Positions 7,387-15,298 of a stretch of 26,462 nucleotides of DNA are shown here, piece by piece (position 1 is the stretch's first letter; each line of letters starts with the position of its first letter). The position numbers were made by a program, and so were the translations under genes. The notes under the pieces are model-generated. The model was not told the DNA's origin. It did not search any database and saw only the letters and a list, made by a program, of their open reading frames with translations. The stretch comes from Balneolaceae bacterium (GTDB lineage Bacteria > Bacteroidota > Rhodothermia > Balneolales > Balneolaceae): positions 1 to 26,462 of the forward strand of contig SLGL01000371.1 of the NCBI GenBank assembly GCA_007123785.1, read 5' to 3'.

Positions 7387-8109
7387 ATGACTTCATCTTT
7401 AGCTCTCTTTTTCCTTCAAGCTGGGGCTGATGCTGGCTTTTTTAATGTATTAGTAGAAAAGTTCAACGAAGGTGGTGAATTTATGTGGCCGGTACTTATA
7501 GCCCTGATCCTTGGATTGGCTATTTTCCTGGAGCGCATAATCACACTTAACCTGGCTGACATCAACACCAGAAAATTTGTACTTGAAGTACAGCAGGCAC
7601 TACAGGAAGGCGGTATCCCCGCCGCACAGGAACTTTGTGCCAAAACAAGAGGTCCTGTAGCTTCGGTTTTCCAGGCAGGCCTGATGCGTGCCGACGAAGG
7701 TATTGACGCTGCTGAAAAAGCTATTACAACCTACGGGTCAATTGAAATGAGCTTCCTTGAGAGAGGACTTGTTTGGCTTTCACTATTTATTGCTATTGCC
7801 CCTCTGCTTGGATTCCTTGGTACAGTTGTTGGTATGATCGAAGCGTTCGATGCCATTGAAGCTGCTGCCGATATTTCCCCAAGCCTTGTGGCGCGTGGTA
7901 TTAAAATTGCACTTTTAACAACGGCTGCCGGTCTGCTTGCGGGTATTATTCTCCAGATTGGATATAACTACTGTGTATCCAAGATCGACAGGCTGATTTC
8001 CGATATGGAAGAAAGCTCTATTACTCTTATAGACTCTATTGTACTTCTTAAAGAAGGAAAGCAAATTGTTCCTGAAGATGAAGGTACTGAAGAAGAAGGC
8101 GATGCATAA
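7387..8109 (+). CDS. exbB: MotA/TolQ/ExbB-family proton channel protein
   Basis: Inner-membrane proton-channel subunit that, with ExbD, converts proton motive force into work for a TonB- or TolA-like partner. The 240 residues show the ExbB layout: a first helix at ~34-54 (FMWPVLIALILGLAIFLER), a cytoplasmic loop (55-125), then the conserved channel helices at ~127-152 (LSLFIAIAPLLGFLGTVVGM) and ~168-192 (VARGIKIALLTTAAGLLAG). The acidic tail EDEGTEEEGDA is ordinary for the family. The ATG is preceded by GCGGAG at a good distance, one of the better ribosome-binding sites in the window. It heads the cluster with the 89-residue protein and two exbD genes, and the absence of tolA/tolB favours an ExbB role. 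Confidence 0.92.
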   Translation: MTSSLALFFLQAGADAGFFNVLVEKFNEGGEFMWPVLIALILGLAIFLERIITLNLADINTRKFVLEVQQALQEGGIPAAQELCAKTRGPVASVFQAGLMRADEGIDAAEKAITTYGSIEMSFLERGLVWLSLFIAIAPLLGFLGTVVGMIEAFDAIEAAADISPSLVARGIKIALLTTAAGLLAGIILQIGYNYCVSKIDRLISDMEESSITLIDSIVLLKEGKQIVPEDEGTEEEGDA

Positions 8110-8154
8110 AATTGCCAGCTCACTGAATCCATTTAAACTAAACAGGTAAATTTT

Positions 8155-8424
8155 ATGGTTGATACGATAGCAGTGGGCCTGGTATTAGGGCTCATCGGAA
8201 TAGGGTTAGTTGGTATAGCATTATCAGGAATACGCAATGTGATTAATGGCAAATCAGAATTCAAAAGAATTACCGTTATGTTAGTACCGGTTGCAGTCTT
8301 TGTGATCTCATATGTTACGATGGGCACATTCGACCAGGCGGGTATGGCCACATTGGTTTTTATGATGGGCATAATGATACTCGGTATTATGATTACCGGC
8401 ACTCGTGGAACTTTCAAATTTTAA
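8155..8424 (+). CDS. Small three-helix membrane protein within the exbB-exbD cluster, 89 aa
   Basis: I do not recognise a family. The product is almost wholly hydrophobic, with helices at about residues 4-24, 38-55 and 61-81. A short charged loop (NGKSEFKR, 31-38) separates the first two, and the tail is GTRGTFKF. It lies 45 bases after exbB and 11 bases before the first exbD on the same strand, so it is almost certainly co-transcribed and co-translated with the channel. The position suggests an accessory or assembly subunit of the ExbB-ExbD complex; that is inference. Its reading frame is coherent and has no competing frame of sensible composition. Confidence 0.8.
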   Translation: MVDTIAVGLVLGLIGIGLVGIALSGIRNVINGKSEFKRITVMLVPVAVFVISYVTMGTFDQAGMATLVFMMGIMILGIMITGTRGTFKF

Positions 8425-8435
8425 ACTGAAAGATT

Positions 8436-8978
8436 ATGCTAAATAAAAAAAGAGGCAGGGAAAACGCAGATATTGATGGTTCATCACTGGCTGATATCGC
8501 TTTTCTGCTACTGATCTTCTTTCTTGTAGTTACAACAATTGATGTTGATACGGGAATTGGATTGGTTCTTCCTCCTATACCGGATGATATAGAACCACCA
8601 CCAGTTCGGGAAAGAAATCTGATGAACATTCTCGTGAATGCGCAGGGTATGGTTCTGATTAATGAACAACCCTCAGCAATTGCATCTGTTCGCGAAGAGG
8701 TCAGAAGATTTGTAAATAATAATGGTGTGGATCCGAATTTGTCAGAATCCCCGGATGATGCCATTGTTTCTATTAAAACAGATCGAAGAACTCCGTATAA
8801 CGTTTATATAGACATGCTCGATGAGGTTATGGGTGCTTATGAAGAATTACGGCACCAGGCCTCGATGGAACAGTTCGGAGTCCCCTTTAGTTCTCTTGAA
8901 CAGGGAAGCGAACGAAGAGTACAGATACAGGAGATGTATCCGAAACAAATCTCAATCGCAGAACCTGACGAGGGCTAA
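8436..8978 (+). CDS. exbD: ExbD/TolR-family biopolymer transport protein (first copy, 180 aa)
   Basis: Single-span channel partner of ExbB. A short basic cytoplasmic end (MLNKKRGREN) precedes the membrane helix SSLADIAFLLLIFFLVVTT (~16-34), whose aspartate D20 is the proton-carrying residue of the family. The periplasmic part begins with a proline-rich stretch (VLPPIPDDIEPPP) and continues into the ExbD fold. It is longer than usual (family about 135-150), with an extra acidic C-terminal segment and an insert around residues 90-105. It is 11 bases after the small membrane gene and 5 bases before the second exbD. Two different ExbD chains per cluster are common in Bacteroidota and may form a heterodimer. 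Confidence 0.92.
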   Translation: MLNKKRGRENADIDGSSLADIAFLLLIFFLVVTTIDVDTGIGLVLPPIPDDIEPPPVRERNLMNILVNAQGMVLINEQPSAIASVREEVRRFVNNNGVDPNLSESPDDAIVSIKTDRRTPYNVYIDMLDEVMGAYEELRHQASMEQFGVPFSSLEQGSERRVQIQEMYPKQISIAEPDEG

Positions 8979-8983
8979 TCTCT

Positions 8984-9430
8984 ATGTCAAAATTTCAAAA
9001 GAAACAAGCCAAAACAAAACAAGGCGTACCAACATCAGCAATGCCTGATGTGGTATTCATGCTTCTCATTTTCTTCATGGTAACCACTGTACTTCGTGAG
9101 GTTGAACTCCAGGTACAAATTGATTATACCGAAGCAGAAAATATTGAGAAGATTGAGCAAAAACGTCTTGTGAGCTATGTGTACATCGGACCTGAACGCC
9201 TTGGTGGCGGAAGGCTTGGTGAAACCAGGGTTCAAATTGATGATGCGCTGATTGATGATATGAATGGTATACGAAATATCATGTATGATAAATTGATGGA
9301 ACAGCCGCGATTAATCGTATCACTTCGGGTTGACAGAGATTCTGAATTCGGGATTATCACCGATGTTCAACAGGAATTGCGCCATGCAGGTACACTTAGA
9401 ATTAACTACAGTACCCGGCGACAGTTGTAG
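8984..9430 (+). CDS. exbD: ExbD/TolR-family biopolymer transport protein (second copy, 148 aa)
   Basis: Second ExbD paralogue. The cytoplasmic end is strongly basic (MSKFQKKQAKTKQG), followed by the membrane helix SAMPDVVFMLLIFFMVTTV, with the conserved D22. The periplasmic domain (~40-148) has the VSLRVDRDSEFGIITDVQQELR strand-helix typical of ExbD, which I give only in part here: key residues are R, D and the helix after GIITDV. It is shorter and closer to family length than the first copy. It ends the cluster, 27 bases before a strong terminator stem. Confidence 0.92.
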   Translation: MSKFQKKQAKTKQGVPTSAMPDVVFMLLIFFMVTTVLREVELQVQIDYTEAENIEKIEQKRLVSYVYIGPERLGGGRLGETRVQIDDALIDDMNGIRNIMYDKLMEQPRLIVSLRVDRDSEFGIITDVQQELRHAGTLRINYSTRRQL

Positions 9431-9456
9431 AATACAGAACCAAGAATACTTTAAAC

Positions 9457-9499
9457 AGGCATCCCGGCACTAGTGCAGGGATGCCTTTTTTGTTTTTTT
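9457..9499 (+). terminator. Rho-independent terminator of the exbB-exbD cluster
   Basis: AGGCATCCC (9457-9465) pairs with GGGATGCCT (9478-9486); the loop itself contains the palindrome GCACTAGTGC (9467-9476). A T-rich tract follows to about 9499. Very clear; it isolates the channel operon from thiL. Confidence 0.93.
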
Positions 9500-9515
9500 A
9501 TTTTTTACCCAATTT

Positions 9516-10541
9516 ATGAAAGAGAAAGAGTTTCAAAAGGTTCAGGAAATCGGTTTTGGTTCACTCATCGAAAAATTGAGTGGTTATTCCGGGAAAAAAA
9601 GAGAAGAAATATTGCAGGGTATCGGAGATGATGCTGCTGTATTTGAAGGCAGAAAAGGCGAGATTTCATTAATCAGTTCGGAAATTTTTCTGGAAGGGGT
9701 ACATTTTGATCTCAGCTATCATCCATTCCAGCACCTCGGCTATAAACTCGTTACAGCTGCAGTTAGTGATATATATGCGATGAATGCACACCCTCTGCAG
9801 CTTTTGGTGAATATCGCTATTCCAAATAAATATTCGGTTCAAATGGTGGAACAGTTTTATAAAGGAGTGGATGCCGCATGTAAAGATTACGAAATTGAGG
9901 TTAGTGGTGGAGATACTACAGCCTCTCATCAGCTTTTGGCAGTGTCCGTAGCGGTAACTGGTTCAACTGCCAAAGAAAATCTTGTTTACAGAAAAGGAGC
10001 AAAAGATAAAGACCTGATTTGTGTAACCGGTGATCTCGGATCAGCCATAGCAGGATTGAGAATTTTAATGAGAGAAAAAAAATTCTGGAAAGAGAGTGGA
10101 CAGGAAACTTTTCAACCCGACTTGGATGATTATGAATATGTTGTTAAAAGACAGTTGATACCTGCTGCCAGAAATGAGCTGTTAAAGGTATTTGAAGAAA
10201 CAGGCTTAAAGCCTGAAAGTATGATCGATCTCACACAAGGTCTTGTTGCAGATGCCAAAGAGATAGCCAAAGCTTCCGGCCTTGGGCTGGATATCTATTC
10301 ACCGGCTGTGCCAATCTCCCTCGAAACGAGAAAAGTAGCAGATGAAATGAAAGAAGATGTTGATAAATATGCATTTTATGGTGGAGAAGATTATGAAATG
10401 TTATTTACAATTTCGGAAAAGAATGCTGAAGAACTAAGGAAATCATTTGAAGATTTTTCAGTCATAGGCACTATGACAGCCGAACATCATGAGATGAGAA
10501 TTAATACTGGTGAGGATAAAACCATTCAACTGGAGCTTTAA
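9516..10541 (+). CDS. thiL: Thiamine-monophosphate kinase (ThiL), with two altered acidic positions
   Basis: ATP-dependent kinase making thiamine diphosphate from thiamine monophosphate; member of the PurM/SelD-like superfamily. At 341 residues the length is normal. Family marks are IGDDAAVFE (D38, D39), EGVHFDLSYHP, SDIYAMN (D85), GGDTTAS (D133), TGDLGSA and, near the C-terminus, YGGEDYEMLFTI. Two places differ from what I remember of the family. The usual STDxLxEGVHF reads SSEIFLEGVHF (E56 in place of Asp), and the usual DISDGL reads DLTQGL (Q241 in place of Asp). Both positions are, from memory, at or near metal/phosphate binding. The enzyme may be divergent or less active. No other thi genes are in the window. 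The start is ATG 17 bases after the preceding terminator's T tract. Confidence 0.88.
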   Translation: MKEKEFQKVQEIGFGSLIEKLSGYSGKKREEILQGIGDDAAVFEGRKGEISLISSEIFLEGVHFDLSYHPFQHLGYKLVTAAVSDIYAMNAHPLQLLVNIAIPNKYSVQMVEQFYKGVDAACKDYEIEVSGGDTTASHQLLAVSVAVTGSTAKENLVYRKGAKDKDLICVTGDLGSAIAGLRILMREKKFWKESGQETFQPDLDDYEYVVKRQLIPAARNELLKVFEETGLKPESMIDLTQGLVADAKEIAKASGLGLDIYSPAVPISLETRKVADEMKEDVDKYAFYGGEDYEMLFTISEKNAEELRKSFEDFSVIGTMTAEHHEMRINTGEDKTIQLEL

Positions 10542-10631
10542 ATAATCTGCATAAATAAAGGCCCTGTTCGTTTATCTTCTGAATTGATGTAAAAATCGTA
10601 ATATCTGCCCTTCATCACGCAGAGTTCCTTA

Positions 10632-10660
10632 AAAAGAGTTATATTTAAGGCTCTTTTGTT
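10632..10660 (+). terminator. Weak hairpin between thiL and ftsH, possible terminator
   Basis: AAAAGAG (10632-10638) pairs with CTCTTTT (10651-10657), followed by GTTATTT. The stem is mostly A-T and lies only about 16 bases before the ftsH start, so it could equally be a leader structure. Confidence 0.25.
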
Positions 10661-10675
10661 ATTTATATGTAAGAA

Positions 10676-12760
10676 ATGCCAAAAAATACACCATCTAAAA
10701 AGCCAGTATCGAACAAAGAAGGAAAAGACGGGAAAAAAGCTCCCAGATTTCCAATTTGGATTTACGTTGTACTTTTCCTGATTCTTATCGGATTTAACCT
10801 GTGGTTTGTCCCCGGAGAATCATCTGAAAGAATCAAATACAGTGAATTCCTAACCTATGTACAGAAAGGATATATTGAAGAGATTACTATCACCAACAAT
10901 GTAGAGGTGGAGGGTAAATATTCCGAAAAAGCTTTTGAAGAGGGAGCTGTGGAGCGTCCGCAACCCAGTGAAAATCGATGGGAGCGTTCCGATGGACCAT
11001 CCGGAAGGTTTACCACTACCATGCTTGAAGGAGACGAGGTACGTGCACTTTTTGATGAATATGAAGTGATTTATGATGTCAGAGTAGAGGAAGACTGGTT
11101 TAGCGGAATATTTATCTGGTTAATTCCTATAGCACTTATCATAGCTTTTTGGATCTTTATATTCCGCAGGATGAACCCTGGTCAGCAGGTACTTAACATC
11201 GGTAAAAACAAAGCTTCACTTTACGATAAACAGTCAGAGAGCAAAGTCTCTTTCAAAGATGTAGCAGGCCTTCAGGAAGCGAAAGCAGAAGTGGAAGAGG
11301 TGGTTGAATTTTTGAGAAGTCCACAAAAATTTACCAAATTGGGTGGAACCCTGCCTAAAGGAGTGTTGCTGGTAGGGCCTCCGGGTACCGGTAAAACCCT
11401 GCTTGCCAAAGCTACGGCCGGAGAAGCTGATGTACCATTCTTCTCACTTAGCGGTTCCGACTTTGTGGAAATGTTTGTAGGTGTGGGAGCAGCACGTGTG
11501 CGTGATCTCTTTAAACAAGCGAAGGAGAAAGCTCCATGTATTATATTTATTGACGAAATTGATTCCATCGGGCGAACCCGGGGGCGTGGAATGCAGATGA
11601 GCTCAAATGATGAACGAGAGAATACACTTAACCAGCTTCTTAGCGAAATGGACGGATTCAATTCCGACAAGGGTGTTATCATTATGGCGGCAACCAATCG
11701 CCCCGATATTCTGGATTCTGCCTTGTTGCGTCCCGGACGATTCGATCGGCAGATACTCATTGATAAACCTGACCTGAAAGGCAGAATGCAGGTACTTGAA
11801 GTGCATTCCCGTAAACTGGTACTCTCTGAAAATATTGATCTGAAAGTTTTGGCTTCACAAACACCTGGTTTTGCAGGTGCAGAACTGGCCAATCTCTGTA
11901 ACGAAGCAGCACTCTATGCAGCACGTCGGGATAAAGACAAGGTTGAGATGGAAGATTTTCAGGATGCTATTGAACGTGTGGTAGCCGGCCTTGAGAAGAA
12001 AAATAAACTTATCAGCCCCAACGAGCGAAAAATTGTAGCCTACCACGAGGCGGGTCATGCTATTGTAGGATGGATGCTCAAATACACCGACCCTGTTTTA
12101 AAGGTGAGTATCGTGCCCAGAGGCTTTGCTGCCTTAGGGTACACCTTGCAGACTCCGCTTGAAGACCGATTCCTGATGACAACTGAAGAGCTGGACGATA
12201 AAATATGTGCATTGCTCGGAGGGCGAGTTGCCGAAGAGATTATTTTCGGAAAAGTGTCCACAGGTGCACAAAACGACCTTGAACGTATTACTAATATGGC
12301 ATTTGCCATGGTTGCTGAATATGGAATGAGTGAGGAGCTTGGCTATCTTTCCCTGAAAGATTCCAACAGCCCGGAAAACAGCTATGGCTTCAATAAAAAA
12401 TATTCTGAAAATACAGCGCAAAAGATCGATCAGGCTGTAAGAAACATCATCCAGCGAAACTATAAGAGAACTTTTGATCTGTTGAAAAAACACAAAAAGG
12501 ATCTTGAAGTTATGGCAGAAACGCTTCTTGAAAAAGAAGTACTGAACCATATCGATCTGAGAGAGATGCTTGGTGACAGGCCAAGCGGAAATTATCCGGA
12601 GGGAATTTTCGAGGATCGAACTCCAGAAAATTCAATTTCTAACGGTTCAGCTGATAAGAAAAAGAAAGAAGGTGCAGAAGTCTCGGAAAGTGATGGCAGT
12701 AATGATGGTGTTCAGCTTGAACTCGATTCTGAGAAAAAAAAGAGGAGACAGAGTAAATAA
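10676..12760 (+). CDS. ftsH: ATP-dependent zinc metalloprotease FtsH
   Basis: Membrane-anchored AAA+ protease that degrades damaged membrane proteins and short-lived regulators. It has 694 residues. A basic N-terminus is followed by TM1 (~27-44), a periplasmic domain with a small glycine/proline/serine insert near 95-110, and TM2 (~143-163). The AAA domain has Walker A GPPGTGKT (234-241), Walker B IIFIDEID (289-296) and the second region of homology ending RPGRFDRQ. The protease active site HEAGH is at 457-461 (zinc ligands H457, H461; catalytic E458). The last ~60 residues are charged and low in complexity, rich in Glu, Lys and Ser, as is usual in this phylum. All catalytic residues are present. 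It is convergent with the SIMPL gene, with 32 bases between stops. Confidence 0.97.
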   Translation: MPKNTPSKKPVSNKEGKDGKKAPRFPIWIYVVLFLILIGFNLWFVPGESSERIKYSEFLTYVQKGYIEEITITNNVEVEGKYSEKAFEEGAVERPQPSENRWERSDGPSGRFTTTMLEGDEVRALFDEYEVIYDVRVEEDWFSGIFIWLIPIALIIAFWIFIFRRMNPGQQVLNIGKNKASLYDKQSESKVSFKDVAGLQEAKAEVEEVVEFLRSPQKFTKLGGTLPKGVLLVGPPGTGKTLLAKATAGEADVPFFSLSGSDFVEMFVGVGAARVRDLFKQAKEKAPCIIFIDEIDSIGRTRGRGMQMSSNDERENTLNQLLSEMDGFNSDKGVIIMAATNRPDILDSALLRPGRFDRQILIDKPDLKGRMQVLEVHSRKLVLSENIDLKVLASQTPGFAGAELANLCNEAALYAARRDKDKVEMEDFQDAIERVVAGLEKKNKLISPNERKIVAYHEAGHAIVGWMLKYTDPVLKVSIVPRGFAALGYTLQTPLEDRFLMTTEELDDKICALLGGRVAEEIIFGKVSTGAQNDLERITNMAFAMVAEYGMSEELGYLSLKDSNSPENSYGFNKKYSENTAQKIDQAVRNIIQRNYKRTFDLLKKHKKDLEVMAETLLEKEVLNHIDLREMLGDRPSGNYPEGIFEDRTPENSISNGSADKKKKEGAEVSESDGSNDGVQLELDSEKKKRRQSK

Positions 12761-12792
12761 ATTTATTCGTTCATAATACTTGGGCCCTGAAT

Positions 12793-13488
12793 TTATAAGT
12801 CTTCTCCGAGTTCAAAAACCACTTTTACACTTTCTTTAACCGGCAAGGTTCGTTCAAACTGAAGGAGTGAACCACTGTCAGCTTCAAAGGCCATAGAAGC
12901 ACTTCTCAGTTTGGGGTAATGATCGTACGGAGAACCGTACTCAATCGACTGGAGAGTGGCAATTTTTTTTCCGGCTGCATCGGCAAGAATTTCGGCCTGC
13001 CTTTTCGCTTCTTTTACAGCCTTTGACAGGGCCTCATCCCGCGCTTCGGCAATTTTTGTAGAGCTGAAATTTCCGGAAAAGTTCACAAAACCATTTTCTA
13101 TCAGGGCAATCTGCATACTTTCGAAACGGGTTACATCATCAAGGCGGATGGTGACCTGCTGTCGTGTTTCAAACCCGGAACCCTCCTGTTGCCAGCGTGT
13201 TTCTGAAATGCTGATGGGATTGGCGAAAATATGTCTCTCATCGATCTCTTCATCTTTCAGTAAAGAGGTTAGGTAGTTTTCCTGCTCTTTGTGACGCTGG
13301 AAAGCCTCTCGTGCGTCTTTATCAAACTGGGTGATATTTACCTGAAAGTAGATCAGATCAGCAGCAACTTCAATTTCTCCGGCCGTTTCAACTGTTATGG
13401 TCCCCGGTTGCGAATAAGTATTTGTTGTTTGAAGTAAGGCCACAAAATGAAACAGTGCGATAAGGGTATAATAAATTTTGTTTTTCAT
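12793..13488 (-). CDS. SIMPL-domain (DUF541) periplasmic protein
   Basis: Secreted protein of the SIMPL/DUF541 (BP26/OMP28-like) family, whose cellular role is poorly defined. Signal peptide at residues 1-26 (hydrophobic LIALFHFVALL, then NTYSQ). The mature part starts GTITVETAGEIEVAADL, the typical first strand, and continues with FDKDAREAFQRHKEQ. Near the end comes SKAVKEAKRQAEILADAAGKK, here given by its key features: an alanine/lysine-rich helix followed by IATLQSIEYGS. At 231 residues the length is normal. The gene stands alone, with 264 bases upstream in which I see no motif I trust. Confidence 0.88.
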   Translation of the reverse strand: MKNKIYYTLIALFHFVALLQTTNTYSQPGTITVETAGEIEVAADLIYFQVNITQFDKDAREAFQRHKEQENYLTSLLKDEEIDERHIFANPISISETRWQQEGSGFETRQQVTIRLDDVTRFESMQIALIENGFVNFSGNFSSTKIAEARDEALSKAVKEAKRQAEILADAAGKKIATLQSIEYGSPYDHYPKLRSASMAFEADSGSLLQFERTLPVKESVKVVFELGEDL

Positions 13489-13752
13489 ATTCTCAATTCA
13501 GATAAATGATTCGTGTAAACCGGAATAGTTCTCGGGTGGATGTGTGATAAGACGAAAACTGATATTGTTTATTGCTGTGTTGGTAAAAGATTTTTTATAA
13601 ACTGATTTATGATGTTGCTTTGCAGGCCACAACTATTAATTATTTAGCCCGATTATCCCAATAAGTTATTGCAGTTCAATAAAATGTTACACATCAAATC
13701 CATTTTTAAAAGAGTAGCAGATTTCAATTTATCAGGATAAAACATTTCTACT

Positions 13753-14028
13753 TCAGGGAGTCAGATTTGCTATTGTTGCTCCCCAGCCGCCACCCGAAGG
13801 GCCGGCAAGCTGATAACCTGTTACATGCGGATTCCGGTCCAGCAGAGCATGGACACTCCGGCGGATATTGCCGATTCCCTTACCGTGAATGATCCTTATT
13901 TCATAAATTTCTTTTTCAAGGCATGCATCGATGAATTCATCCACGAGAGTAGAGAGGTCTTCTGGCTTAAAATAGTGAAGGTCAAGAACTCCGTTGATTT
14001 CCAGTTTATGCGGTTCGTTAGTATTCAT
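13753..14028 (-). CDS. Minimal Smr-domain protein, 91 aa
   Basis: Stand-alone Smr domain, the fold found at the C-terminus of MutS2 and in small proteins that bind or nick DNA or RNA. The three hallmark motifs are present: LDLHYFKPEDL (usually DLHG; here the glycine is a tyrosine), IIHGKGIGNIR, and GPSGGGWGATIANL. The protein has little beyond the domain. Its ATG overlaps the TGA of the upstream CHAD gene by four bases (14025-14028), pointing to translational coupling. It is the last gene of the five-gene minus-strand operon starting at 16700. Whether it acts on nucleic acid here is inferred from the family. Confidence 0.88.
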   Translation of the reverse strand: MNTNEPHKLEINGVLDLHYFKPEDLSTLVDEFIDACLEKEIYEIRIIHGKGIGNIRRSVHALLDRNPHVTGYQLAGPSGGGWGATIANLTP

Positions 14029-14957
14029 TGCTTTTTAGCTACGGAGATAAATTTTTCAATCATTCTTGAACTTTCACTGTAAAATTGAAATCCTTTTTGC
14101 TCTGTTTCTGAATAAATGGTATCCATCTGTTTAGTAAGATTGTTCGCTAAATCAGAAGTTATGGCCGAATCCGGGGAATTTTTTTCGATTGAATGTAGCC
14201 AGCCGGCCAGCATTGAATAATCATTCATTTCTCCAAGCAGATCGCATAGCTGTTCAAGTTCAGGGAACTGAGGGAACAGCTCAGCGGGAGTGTTTCCTGC
14301 AATAAGTTCACTCTGATACTGAAGATCTTTCAGTCGCTTTCTCCATTCATGCAACAATTCCGAGTCTTTATTCGTGACAGCGGCTTGAAAAGCTGCATGG
14401 CTCAAATCAAAAGATTCCCGATAGTTTTGTGCCAGTAATTCTGAATCGGCTTGGTTTTCGAAAAAGTAGTGAATGAGAGGCTGGTTTGATCCGATCCGGT
14501 GTGCAAATCGTTCAAAGCGATTCTCTTGATCCAATAATTCTGATTCAAGTTGGATGACCTGATGTTTATTCCTGGTTAGTAGTTTTTCAAGCAATTCAGC
14601 AAACGGTCGATAATTTGTTTCACAGAGAAACTGATTTAGCAAAAGGTGTCGTACATGCGCATCCCTTAATGCAGAAAATTCCCGTCCCTGATCCCTCAAT
14701 AATGCATTTACCTGTTTATAAGCGGGAGAATTCCGGTTTGTATGTAACAACTTCGCAAACGCCCGGAAACGTTTCAGCATCTTTCGGATCAGGTGTGTTG
14801 AAGCCTCCGGTGTATTTATTGCCTTGTAAGCCTGTTGAGTGAGTTTGTCAGTAAATTCATGAAAATGATTTTCCAAATTTTCTTGACAGGTTTCACTACT
14901 GAGCAGCTTAAGATCGGTTTCTGTGAGCATGAGTCTGGTCTTCCTGACATCTTTCAA
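14025..14957 (-). CDS. CHAD-domain protein, 310 aa
   Basis: All-helical CHAD (conserved histidine alpha-helical domain) protein. The family binds inorganic polyphosphate through basic helices. Diagnostic helices: EASTHLIRKMLKRFRAFAK (histidine plus arginine-rich face, residues ~53-71), FSALRDAHVRHLL (~94-106), LLHEWRKRLKDLQYQSELI (~200-218) and DLLGEMNDYSMLAGWL. There is no CYTH domain, so this is a CHAD-only form. The start is a TTG at 14957 that overlaps the TGA of the upstream Dabb gene by four bases; an ATG at 14930 (MLTETDLK) is an alternative that would leave a gap of 23 bases. Coupled on both sides within the operon. Confidence 0.88.
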   Translation of the reverse strand: MKDVRKTRLMLTETDLKLLSSETCQENLENHFHEFTDKLTQQAYKAINTPEASTHLIRKMLKRFRAFAKLLHTNRNSPAYKQVNALLRDQGREFSALRDAHVRHLLLNQFLCETNYRPFAELLEKLLTRNKHQVIQLESELLDQENRFERFAHRIGSNQPLIHYFFENQADSELLAQNYRESFDLSHAAFQAAVTNKDSELLHEWRKRLKDLQYQSELIAGNTPAELFPQFPELEQLCDLLGEMNDYSMLAGWLHSIEKNSPDSAITSDLANNLTKQMDTIYSETEQKGFQFYSESSRMIEKFISVAKKQ

Positions 14958-15265
14958 AGGTCCACTTTATAATCTACGAAGAAGCGTTTTTCAGCCACCG
15001 TTTCTATAAAGTTAATGGCTTTTTGATGGTGGCTGTTACGAGTGTACATTTTAAAATCGAGATCAGTTGCAAAATCACAAATTAATACAACATCAAGGGC
15101 GTCTTTCTCCTCCGGATTGATCTGTATACCCACCTCAACAGCTTTGATCTCATCGATATTGGCTCTGAGGCCCTCCAGGATGAGTTTTAATTTTTCGGCA
15201 TTTTTTTCTTTAGTGGCGCCTGCGGCCTGGTCTTTTAATTTCCACATGACTATATGACGTATCAT
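14954..15265 (-). CDS. Dabb-domain (stress-responsive alpha/beta barrel) protein, 103 aa
   Basis: Single Dabb domain, a ferredoxin-like fold that usually forms dimeric barrels; roles are various and often unknown. It starts MIRHIVMWKLKDQA, the standard first strand with its histidine, then a helix (KNAEKLKLILEGLRA), a strand (VEVGIQINPEEKDALDVVLICDF) given here by its extent, and the end motif HHQKAINFIETVAEKRFFVDY. The ATG has a strong ribosome-binding site, AAAGGAG, six bases upstream, unlike most genes in the window. It is the third gene of the operon, 33 bases after the HU-LysM gene. Confidence 0.88.
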   Translation of the reverse strand: MIRHIVMWKLKDQAAGATKEKNAEKLKLILEGLRANIDEIKAVEVGIQINPEEKDALDVVLICDFATDLDFKMYTRNSHHQKAINFIETVAEKRFFVDYKVDL

Positions 15266-15298
15266 ATTAAACTCCTTTGTTTTGATTTTGGTGATGAA

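Noticed and set aside
11272..11892. 206-codon open frame antisense to ftsH
   Set aside because: Lies wholly inside the AAA domain of ftsH; the product is serine/arginine-rich low-complexity text typical of an antisense shadow.
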